This document shows positions 35,776-45,841 of a stretch of DNA of 64,000 bases, in pieces. The notes beneath the pieces were generated by a model that saw nothing but the letters and a program-made list of their open reading frames with translations, had not been told where the DNA came from and did no database searches. The stretch is from Zizania palustris. Taxonomy: Eukaryota; Streptophyta; Magnoliopsida; Poales; Poaceae. Within the stretch, counting starts at the first letter, position 1. Every line of letters starts with the position of its first letter. The position numbers and the translations under genes are program-made. The stretch covers positions 31,071,001-31,135,000 of the forward strand of contig JAAALK010000081.1 in NCBI GenBank assembly GCA_019279435.1. The letters run 5' to 3'.

Positions 35776-38700
35776 TTGTGCAGGACCGGGGACTGGAGGA
35801 TGTTTGGATCATGGACTCAGGATGCTCTCGCCACATGACGGGACATCGCAGATGGTTCTCCAGTCTCATTCCCCCAAGCTCCAAAGAGTACATTACTTTC
35901 GGGAACAGCGGTCAAGGGAAAGTAAGTGGCATAGGCTCAATCAGCATCTCAAACCATTTCTCTTTAAAGAATGTTGCTTTGGTTAAAAATCTGAACTTTA
36001 ATTTAATATCTGTTTCGCAACTTCTTGAGGATGGTTTGGAAGTGCGTTTTCAGAAGGGCAATTCTTCTGTGATTGATTCTAGAGGGTCTTTGGTTTGTCA
36101 GATTTTACCCTTCGGTAAAGTTTTTCGAATTGACTTCTCTAGTTCTTTTGGTCCTTCTCGCTGTTTGATTGCTGGATCTTCTTCTGAGCTCTGGAAGTGG
36201 CATAGGAGGTTAGGTCATTTGAGTTTTGATCTGCTAGTCAGGTTAAGCTCTATGGACCTCATCCGAGGATTGCCCAAGCTTAAAATGGAGAAGGATCTAG
36301 TTTGTCATCCCTGTCGTCATGGGAAAATGGTTGCCGCTTCTCACTCACCTGTAACTCAGGTGATGACTACGTATCCAGGCGAGCTTTTACATTTGGACAC
36401 TGTGGGTCCAGCTCGGGTACGCTCAGTCGGTGGGAAGTGGTATGCACTTGTGATTGTTGACGACTTTTCTCGTTTCTCGTGGGTTTTCTTTTTGGAGTCT
36501 AAGGATGAAACTTTTCAATTTGTCCATGACCTGATTTTGAAGCTGAAAAATGAGAACAATGGACGGATGCGAGCAATTCGCTCCGACAACGGCTCTGAGT
36601 TCAAAAACTCTCAGTTCGTCAGCTTCTGTGGTGATCAGGGTCTGGACCATCAGTTTTCTTCTCCTTACACTCCCCCACAGAACGGCGTTGTGGAACGAAA
36701 GAACCGCACGCTAGTTGAGATGGCCAGGACGATGCTCGATGAGCACAGGACTCCTAGGCGTTTTTGGGCTGAAGCCATGAACACGGCTTGCTATCTTGCC
36801 AACCGTATTTTTCTTCGAGCTTACATTGGTAAGACTTCATATGAGTTGCGGTTTGGCAGACAGCCCAAGGTGACCCACTTGCGAGCGTTTGGCTGCAAGT
36901 GCTTTGTGCTCAAGAAGGGAGGGCATTTGGACAAGTTTGAGTCTCGTTGCTGGGATGGTATTTTTCTTGGTTATGCATTGCATTCTCGAGGCTTCCGTGT
37001 TTGGAACCTCGAATCCCAGCTGCTTGTCGAGACGTGTGAGGTTTCTTTTGATGAGTCCTTGCCTTCTTTGACTCCTTCTTTTGAGCTTTCTGGTGATGAT
37101 GAGCTCGGAGAGTCCATCTTCGAGGAAGATGAGGATACTCCAGCTGCTGTTGAGGGTGGGCCTTCTGCATCCCCCGCAGAGCTCACACCTTCTGTGACTT
37201 CGACTGATGATGAGGGCGGACCTCTGATCACTTCTTCCACTTCGATCGAGCCCCCTCAGTCGAGTCCAGAGGTGCCAGCTGCTGACTCCGGTGAGGTGAC
37301 TTCAGATCACCAGGGAACCCGAGCAGTTCAGCGTGACCACCCCTCAGAGCTCATCATTGGTGATTTAACTGAAAGGACTTTGCGTTCTTCTGCCTCTCTC
37401 GCTGTGTTTGCTGAATCTGCATTTGTTGCATCTTTTGAGCCCAGAGACATTTCTCATGCTCTTTCTGATTCTAATTGGATTAATGCTATGCAAGAAGAGC
37501 TTGAGAATTTTGTCCGCAATCGGGTTTGGACACTAGTTGAGCCGCCACCAGGATGCAACCCCATAGGCACCAAGTGGGTATTCAAGAACAAACAAGGTGA
37601 AGATGGGGTTGTGGTGCGCAACAAGGCTCGACTAGTTGCCCAGGGTTATTGCCAGAAGGAAGGTATTGACTTTGAAGAAACCTTCGCTCCTGTGGCCCGT
37701 CTTGAGTCCATTCGTATTCTTCTAGCTTTTGCCGTTTCAAAGGGTTTTAAGCTTTTTCAAATGGACGTTAAGAGTGCTTTTCTGAACGGGTTCATAGAGG
37801 AGGAGGTATATGTTAGGCAACCCCCCGGTTTTGAGAACCCCAAGTTTCCTCGACATGTTTTTAAGTTGCATAAAGCTTTATACGGGTTGAAGCAAGCCCC
37901 CAGGGCTTGGTATGACCGGTTGAAGCAATTTTTGTTGGGGAAGGGCTTTGTGATGGGTTCTGTGGACAAAACTCTTTTCTTGCTCAGAGATGCTTCAGAT
38001 TTTTTGGTTGCTCAGATTTATGTGGACGATATTATTTTTGGCGGTACTACTGATTCTCTTGTGTCCAAGTTTTCTGAGCAGATGCACAGTGAGTTTGAGA
38101 TGAGCCTCATGGGTGAGCTTAAGTATTTCTTAGGGCTCCAGATCAAGCAGACCAAGGACGGCACCTTCATCCACCAAGGTAAGTATACTCGTGACATGCT
38201 TAAGAAATTTGACTTTGGTGGTGAATTGAAGCCGCAGATGACCCCGATGGGCACTTCTGGGGGTCTGGACAAGGACGAGAGCGGCGTCAAGGTCAATGAG
38301 AGAGAGTTTCGAGGGATGATCGGTTCGCTGCTGTACTTGACGGCGACGAGGCCAGACATACAGTTCGCCGTAGGACTTTGCGCGCGATTTCAGTCTTCAC
38401 CACGCGCGTCTCATCGGCAGGCTGTCAAGCGCATCTTTAGGTATCTTACTTATGCGCCTGATCTCGGTCTTTACTATTCAGCATCGTCATCTCTTGATTT
38501 ATCTGGCTTTTCGGACGCTGACTTTGGTGGGTGCCGGTTGGATCGCAAGTCGACTTCCGGTACTTGCCAGTTTCTTGGTTCTTCCCTTGTATCTTGGTCT
38601 TCTCGAAAGCAATCTGGAGTTGCTCTTTCGACCACAGAGGCTGAGTATGTAGCTGCTGCTAGCTGCTGCTCACAGATGGTTTGGATGATTTCTACTCTAC

Positions 38701-38969
38701 GAGACTTTGGGTTGTTCTTTCCTACCAGGGTTCCATTGTTTTGCGACAGCACTAGTGCTATTAGTGTAGGGAAAAACCCGTGTCTCCATTCAAAAACCAA
38801 ACATATTGATGTACGCTTTCACTTCTTACGGGATCAATATGAGAAAGGAGTCATTGACCTTATTCATGTTGATACCCATCATCAGTTGGCTGACATTTTC
38901 ACCAAACCCCTAGATCAATCTACCTTTGAGCGTTTACGAGGGGATTTGGGTGTTGTATATCCTTTCTAG
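35776..38969 (+). CDS. pol: copia 1 Pol: protease, integrase, reverse transcriptase, RNase H
   Basis: Continuous open frame of about 1,060 residues in the frame one base back from Gag. In order: protease motif DSGCSRHMTG (about residue 16), GAG-pre-integrase with LWKWHRRLGHLS (about 140), integrase core with the DDE acids in LDTVG, SDNGSEF and NGVVERKNR (about 207-310), RT from GTKWVFKNKQGED (about 600) to the catalytic YVDDIIFGG (about 750), and RNase H from SDADFGGCRLDRKSTSG to TEAEYVAAA (about 915-965). Integrase before RT defines Ty1/copia. All catalytic residues seen are present. No independent start is obvious, so expression should depend on recoding or splicing from the Gag transcript. 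Confidence 0.93.
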
Positions 38970-40297
38970 GATATTTTGCGTCAGTTTTCTTTTTACTCTT
39001 TTCTTGAGCCTTTTGGTGTGTGTTCATATCATACATATTCACATATCACACTTTTGAGCTTGCTTCTGTTATATGATTGAACTGCTTTACTTATTCTAGC
39101 TGGTACATGCTTTTGATTACTTGTCAATGCTCATGCTTTGGTTCAGTTCGCTTGATATGTCCGATATCTGTCATATGCATGGTTTTTACGCTTTCAACTT
39201 GAAAAATGATCACCATTGCTTCTGGTAACTAGCATGTGTAGGCTGAGTGCTTTTGCTATTTGTTACATGCCTTGTAGCTAGTTCATCACATAGATGCAGA
39301 TATGCAACTTGGACATCTTTATGCTTTAACATGGAAAATGTGCTATAAAAATGATAAAAATCAAAAATGAATGAAAATTCCATGCCTTTTTATGCTTAAA
39401 TTGAAAAGATCCAAGTGGGTTTGCTTTGTCGCATTATATTGTCCTGGACTGCTTACCATAGCACTTTGGTATGAACTAGGACAGTATAGTGTATGCCGAG
39501 ACCAATGTCTTAAGCTTCTGATGGCTCAGTTTTGGCCTAGGCTTGACTTGGTCGGTTAGCATAAGGTTTGACATGCAAATAACCCTTGGCACAATTGACA
39601 AAGGAAAATGAAAAAGCCTGAACTTTAAAAGGATAACAAGTTTGCTGAAGCATTTTGTTTTGAACAATGCTTATTTGGGTAGATATCAGTTAGCTTCTGC
39701 ATCTCATGCTTTACCTTGCTTGTTTACTAGAGAATGTGGTGATGCTTTTATTTGCAAAAATTGAAAAATGCGTGCTAAATGACTTTCTTTAGATATCATC
39801 TCTTGCACTGATCATGCCATGTGTCTTAGACAGTATTTCTTTTGCTATACCTGTTAGATACTGTATTTGCAGTCAATCATATCTGAGAAGCATGCTTTCC
39901 TCACTCCACCTGCACCCCAATTGCATTCACTGCATATTTTGAGGGGGAGTTGCATTTCAGGGGGAGTCTGTGTCTCTTTTGAGTGCTTGATGAGTTCACT
40001 TGTCAACAAGGGGGAGAAAATTTTGGGATCAGAGTTTAAGGGGGAGTTAGTTCTTACTCTGTCGATATCCTTGTTGTTCTGAAATCACACTCATTTTGAG
40101 CTTTTGCGTTTTTGGTTAACCATAATGACCGGTTCTTGCTTTTGTTTGGCTTTTGGTCATTAGGGTTAAACTTTTACCTTATTTTTTCTTCTTCTTTGTT
40201 CTCTTGTGTTTTGTTTTCGTGTTTCCACTTTTGTTTCACAGTTGCTGAAGAGCTGAGAATTGAGGAGTGTTGACAATGCTCTCATCAAGGGAGAGAT
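38970..40297 (+). other. copia 1 post-pol tail with repeated purine boxes
   Basis: 1.3 kb without an envelope-like ORF. It carries several GGGGGAG boxes between about 39,940 and 40,045, and ends in AAGGGAGAGAT directly before the 3' LTR, the likely polypurine tract. Confidence 0.8.
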
Positions 40298-42279
40298 TGA
40301 GGAGCCATGCTGAATAGTGTGGGCCTCATGGCTCTAGAAGTGATGAGTCATTGTCAACGATAGTCAAAGAGGACTGAAGAGAAGAAGAGATCTGCTGTTT
40401 TATGGGCCGCGTGTGACTCAGGTACACGGGCAGCGAGCGACTGTCGGGCAGAGGAGGCTGCGAAGTCGGGCTGGCCCAATCCGGGTGCATGGGCCAGGAG
40501 CAGTAGAAGACCCACTGGGCTGTTGACCAGGACTGACTCAGGTACACGGGCGGTGAGCGATTGCCGGGCTGAGAGAGCTGCGGAGTCGGGCCGGCCCAAT
40601 CCGGGTACCTGGTGCAAAGCTGGTGGAGGCTTTGTCAGTTTCGGCGTAAAACTGACAACCGTTGATTCTGTATCCGACTGTCCAGAAGAGTAGCTTCAGG
40701 ATATGTCATCTGTTACTCTAGGCCCACAGTCAGTCAGTTGTGTCTGTAAAAATACCTAAGGGCAGTAGAGTCTTTTTCTGTATTTTTGAGTCTGTAAAAA
40801 CCCTAAGGGGCTGGTAGAATATTCCTAGTGTTGGGCTGCCTATAAATAGCACCCCAACCCCTAGGGTTTGGACTACCCCTTTGTGCTGAAATCAAATCCT
40901 CTCTATTGGGTCATTTTGTCTCTTTCTCTCTCCTGTGTGCGCCGCCAGGCAGTGGTTCATCCCTTTTTGCCTTGCATTTATTTTGCTCCTGTGAGATTGA
41001 TTTCTTTGTTGGTTGCTGCGGTGAGTGCATTGATTCCTCTGCTACAAGAAGCTTCGGTTCGTTGTGCTGGTTGATTTTATTCCTAAGGTTGTGTCTCTGT
41101 TGCGTGTGTTCTTCGTGAGAAGTAGTACTAGTTCTTGCTGTTGCAAGTAGTACTGCTACTGTAGCTACAGTCTTTGCTGCCAGCCTTTTTACTTTCTTCC
41201 GCACAGCTTTTTGATCGAAGCTGACAGGCTCTGTCACCTTTTTGGCTGTTTCGAGCGAAGCTACTCTCTGTTCGAAGCCCTTCAGTTTCGCGAGGCTGGC
41301 TTCGATCTATCTCCTTCGAAGGCTTCGTTCGATCTTCGGTCTTTAGTTTGCGTTCTGTGTTGCTAAGCTTCGAAGCATTTTCCTGAACGACAGTATCGCA
41401 TACTTCGAACAATAGTGCGAAGGGGCTTCGGCCCTATCTGTTCGAAGTCCATACTTCGACAAGTTTCGAAGTTGGGTTCGAAGCTTGTAGCTCCGCTAGG
41501 CCTCGCACTGACTTCTGTGTAGTGTGTCACCCTTCGCCTCTCTTTTCGGAGCTTGCTCTTTTCGAAGGTAAAGCATTGACTTCGGACTTGGTTTTCTGTC
41601 GTGTGACAGGCTTCGCTTCTTTGTTCGAAGGTTGTCCGTTTGTGTGTTGTGTTCGAAGCTTTCTGTTCGAAGATTTTGCTTCGAAGCTTTTGGTTCAAAG
41701 TTGTGTTCGAAGTTCTGTCTTCGAAGTGCACACTTCGAAGCAGGCTCCGACTCTGTCACTTTGCTCCGAAGCTCTTGGTTCGAAGCTGCGTTCGAAGCCT
41801 TGACGTCGAAGTACACACTTCGAACCAGGCTCCGTCATTGTATTACTTCGCTCCGAAGTTCACTTCGCATCTTGCCACCTCGAACTAGGCTAGACCGTGA
41901 CACCTTCGGCATCTCGGACAGACTCCGTCACCAACCTCCGAAGCAGACCTCGGCGTGCGAAGAGGGCTTCGCCAAGTTCCGAACAGGAGACAACTTTGGA
42001 CAGTAACTTCTCATTTCACTTTATACATACTTAGATCATTTCATTGAGAAGTTTAGGCCTGTTATAATTTGTTCATCTGCCTAGATTACACTACTTTAGT
42101 TTTACACTGTTTATCATCAGATGCTTCTAGGTTAGAAACCTTTAGACTTAGGCCTTCTGTTTATTTTCTGCTGCGTAGTATTTTTGAGGTGCGTTGGGTA
42201 TTGGGAACAGGCCATTGATTCGAAAGAATTTTTAAGGCGCCCATTCACCCCCCCTCTGGTCGCTACTTTCGGTCCTACA
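40298..42279 (+). repeat. copia 1 3' LTR
   Basis: Same length as the 5' LTR (offset 9,320 bp) and, as far as read, the same sequence. It is followed by the second ATATC. Confidence 0.95.
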
Positions 42280-42891
42280 ATATCATTATAATCCGGCCCA
42301 GAAAGATGAAATTGAGAAACAGGTCAAGGAGATGTTATTGCAGGGCATTATTCAACCCAGTGCTAGTCCGTTTGCTTCACCCGTGTTATTGGTATAGAAA
42401 AAGGATGGTACCTGGCGCTTTTGTGTGGATTACCGTCATTTAAATGCTATCACAGTGAAGAACCGGTACCCGTTGCCAATTATTGATGAACTTCTTGATG
42501 AGCTAGCCGGTGCGTGTTGGTTTACAAGTCTTGATTTAAGGGCTGGGTATCATCAAATTCTCATGCGCCCAGATGATGAGTACAAGACATCATTTAAGAC
42601 TCACAATGGTCATTACGAGTTTAAGGTCATGTCATATGGCCTGACAAGTGCCCCTGCCACCTTCCAGGGAACTATGAACACAATTCTAGCCCCTTTACTG
42701 CGGAAATGTGTATTGGTTTTTATTGATGATATCTTGATTTACAGTCGTTCCTTGGAGGATCATTTGCAACACCTTTGGTCGGTACTGTCTATTCTCACGC
42801 ATCATCAATTGAAAGTGAAACGATCAAAATGCAGTTTTGCTCGGCAGACATTGATTTATTTGGGCCATGTGATCAGCAAGGATGGCGTATC
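42280..42891 (+). pseudogene. pol: gypsy reverse transcriptase, middle part between the two copia elements
   Basis: Rejoins the 30,977 fragment after one copy of ATATC: HYNPAQKDEIEKQVKEMLLQ, then a TAG at 42,395-42,397 just before KKDGTWRFCVDYRHLN. The RT palm continues with SLDLRAGYHQI and the catalytic FIDDILIYS. It is cut at DGVS by copia 2 at 42,892 and resumes at 53,477 with TDPKNITA. Confidence 0.9.
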
Positions 42892-43196
42892 TGAGAAACC
42901 AAGGGTTGGTTTCGGTGTTTTGTGATGAGTGATTGACTGGATTTTACCCTCTGTTCGAAGGGTACCTCCGAAGGGGCTTCGGAGGTGGTACCTCCGAAGG
43001 GTGTTCGGAGGTGTTTCACCGGAGTGTGTTCGGTGTTTGTTTGCTGCAGCTGTTGCAGCGGAGTGTACCTGTCGGAGGGGTCCGACAGTACACGATGACT
43101 GGGTTTGTACCGTAGGCTTCGGTATTTTGGGCGGTACACCGGAGTGTGTACCGAAGGTTGGTAACCCGGAGAGGTCTCCGGAGTACTGGATACACT
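42892..43196 (+). repeat. copia 2 truncated first LTR
   Basis: Matches the first 305 bp of the full LTRs (starting TGAGAAACC) and then jumps to internal sequence at ACTTGT. The breakpoint has a 6-bp identity (ACTTGT) between the LTR and the internal region. Confidence 0.9.
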
Positions 43197-43763
43197 TGTC
43201 TGTCTAAGGTAAAATTTGTTAGCTTTGCGCAGTCCTTGCCTTCTCTTGTCTAGTTGCTGTGATTAAGTGGTGATGCTTTTATCTCACAAATGACAAAATC
43301 ACATGCCATCATCTTGTTTCACAGAATGTTAAATTGAGCTGAGCACATGATCCTTGATGCTACTGTTGGCATATTTTTGCATTATATGTCTTTGCAATTC
43401 TATTCATTTCGAAGCTTTGCATCTTTTACATGCTCCCTGATGCTTGCATTGCCAAAGGGGGAGAGGTTTGCTATGTTCTCTGCCGCAAGAAGGCATAATT
43501 TTCAAGGGGGGAGAGATTTTTGACATAAAGGGGGAGAATGACATAAAGGGGGAGAAAAATTTGCTCAACTCAGGGGGAGTTCTTATCAAGGGGAGATTTG
43601 CCAAAAAGGGCTTTTACTCTTTTTGAGAAAGGGGGAGAAAAATTCTTTTATCAAGTGACATGCTTTGGCTCTTTTTTGAGTTTTTATGGTCACTTGTGTG
43701 CTGAAATTTTTAAATTTTCTTGAACTTGGATTTGGTTGTCAATGCACTCATCAAGGGGGAGAT
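43197..43763 (+). other. copia 2 internal 3' tail, first copy
   Basis: Duplicate of about 50,897-51,462. It has repeated GGGGGAG boxes at about 43,457-43,640 and ends in AAGGGGGAGAT, the polypurine tract before the next LTR. No protein is encoded. Confidence 0.9.
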
Positions 43764-45777
43764 TGAGAAACCAAGGGTTGGTTTCGGTGTTTTGTGATGA
43801 GTGATTGACTGGATTTTACCCTCTGTTCGAAGGGTACCTCCGAAGGGGCTTCGGAGGTGGTACCTCCGAAGGGTGTTCGGAGGTGTTTCACCGGAGTGTG
43901 TTCGGTGTTTGTTTGCTGCAGCTGTTGCAGCGGAGTGTACCTGTCGGAGGGGTCTGACAGTACACGATGACTGGGTTTGTACCGTAGGCTTCGGTATTTT
44001 GGGCGGTACACCGGAGTGTGTACCGAAGGTTGGTAACCCGGAGAGGTCTCCGGAGTACTGGATACACTTGTTTGCTTATCGGTGGTGCGCAGGGACTTCG
44101 GAGGCGACGGACAGGGTTCGAGCCGGGTGAACCAGGGTCAAGCGGGAGGCTTGATGCCAGGGGAGCGGGGAGCTCCGTCACGGTGGCTGCGAAGGTGGTC
44201 CGGGTCGGTCCTCGGGTCGAGGCGTGCCAGGTGAAGGCAGAGAGTGCGGAGCGTGGCTCCGGCTGAAGGTACTCCGAGACAAAGTCCTCGGACATGAGGC
44301 ACTTCGAAGGTACTCCGAATGGAGTGACTTCGGAGTTGGTGGATCAAGTCCTCTGCGGAGGCAAGGTGTTCGAAGTGTGCTCCGGAGGGAGACACTCGAA
44401 GGTTACCCGACGAAGGTCTCAGAAGTCGAGGCGCATCGAAGGCATGGTCCAGGTGAGGCTCGTCGAGGAGTGTGCTCGGAGTGAGACACTGCGACGAAGT
44501 GCTCATGGAATGCTTCATGCGGAGGCCTTGGACGAAGGAGGGACTTCGAAGGGTGGTACTCCGAAGGTGGGGCTTCGGAGTGTGAAGGACTTCGGAGAGA
44601 GGCTAGCTCCGGAGTGAGGTTGACTTGTGGTGCTTCGGCCATGCATGGCTTCGGTACACGGACGGACGGTGGTTGAGCTCGGAGTAGCTGCGAAGCCGTG
44701 GAGGTCCACTCCGAAGGTGGTGGTGCGAAGGCCCAAGGGCTTTGACGGCTTCGGCTCAAAACCGTCAATGTATCGAAGGACTTCTTCGGCGGAGCAAAGG
44801 CCAACAGGCTGCAGGCTTCTCGCCGAAGCTACCGCACCCTCCGGTGCGAAGGGAGGTTCCAGAAGTCAACACTGTAAAGGCTGACACTGTCTGTTCTGAA
44901 AAAGGCTGACACTGTCCCCTCTGCAGCTGACAGAGAAGCCTCCAAAATAAAGGTGGACTACCTTTTGTACCCCTTAGTTCTATAGAGACAAATCTGTTGT
45001 AAACCCTAGGGGTAATGTAGTCACTTCCTTAGGATGAAGCCGTGGGCTATAAATATGGGGGCTCGGTAGGTAACATTTAACACTTTGAGCATTTACTGTT
45101 GAGCTCCTGTAGACAGACCTCGCTGTATTCATTCTGAGTTCAATTTATTTCAGTGTTCCTTGTTCAAGCGGCGAAGCCCTGCTTCTGTGTGCTTTTGCTT
45201 GAACTCGCGTTGCATACCTCGCTAGTCTTTAGCTCACCGAAGCCTGTCTTGGCGAAGGGTGTTTTTCTCGCGAAGTGTGCTTTTCAGTGTGCTGTCGCTC
45301 TGTGTAACACGAGGCAAGACCTCGCTGATTACTAGCGAAGCCCTGGTTGTTTCCCGTTTTGCTTCTTGTGTCGAAGCCCTTAGCGTAGTCCGCTTTGTGT
45401 GCGTGTAGACCTTCGCGTACGAAGCCCAGCATCAGTTGCTGTTGCCAAGTACTTGGTCGAAGTCCTCAGAGGGCTGTCCACTCTTGCGAAGGGTGAAGTG
45501 CGAAGCCTGCTCGAAGCACCTCGTGTGCGAAGCCTGCACTGACTTAGCAGAGTAGATTTTCGAGGGTTGTTTGTGGAGCGAAGTCTTCTTGGCTTCGAAC
45601 TTTTGCTCCTGCGAAGCCTGTGTTCGGAGCTGTCGAAGTACCTCCGAACCAGACCTTCGAAGGTAGTGTTCGAAGCCTGTTCCGCAGAAGACAGAACAAA
45701 ACCGAAGGCTAAGTTTTTAGCCCGAAATTTTAAAAGCTCCCATTCACCCCCCTCTGGTCGCCGTTTCCGGTCCAACA
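43764..45777 (+). repeat. copia 2 complete LTR (5' of the intact internal region)
   Basis: 2,014 bp, TGAGAAACC...TCCAACA. TATAAATA is at 45,048-45,055. It is rich in CTCCGAAG/CTTCGGAG words. The last 40 bp resemble the end of the copia 1 LTR (CACCCCCCTCTGGTCGC), so the two elements are related lineages. Confidence 0.93.
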
Positions 45778-45779
45778 AT

Positions 45780-45791
45780 TGGTATCAGAGC
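45780..45791 (+). other. copia 2 primer-binding site
   Basis: TGGTATCAGAGC, two bases after the LTR, matching initiator tRNA-Met. Confidence 0.87.
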
Positions 45792-45841
45792 AGGTTAAGA
45801 TCACCAGTTGACCTTAACCGGTTTTGTGATCTGTTGGCGAC

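Larger units (their letters stand above)
30978..42279 (+). mobile_element. Ty1/copia element 1, SIRE/Maximus type, nested in the gypsy RT gene
   Basis: An 11.3-kb element with 1,982-bp LTRs (30,978-32,959 and 40,298-42,279) in which I noticed no difference. It is flanked by a perfect ATATC duplication (30,973-30,977 and 42,280-42,284). The primer site is TGGTATCAGAGC at 32,962. The order Gag, PR, INT, RT, RNaseH is copia-type. Very long LTRs, a long Gag and a 1.3-kb non-coding tail with repeated GGGGGAG purine boxes before the 3' LTR are features of the SIRE/Maximus lineage. It looks recent, but Gag has an in-frame TAG and the Gag-Pol junction is out of frame, so autonomous activity is doubtful. 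Confidence 0.95.

Noticed and set aside
43801..45778. ORFs of 60-135 codons in the copia 2 LTRs (also 51,500-53,474)
   Set aside because: Low-complexity Ser/Arg/Pro translations of CGAAG words on both strands. No start context or homology.
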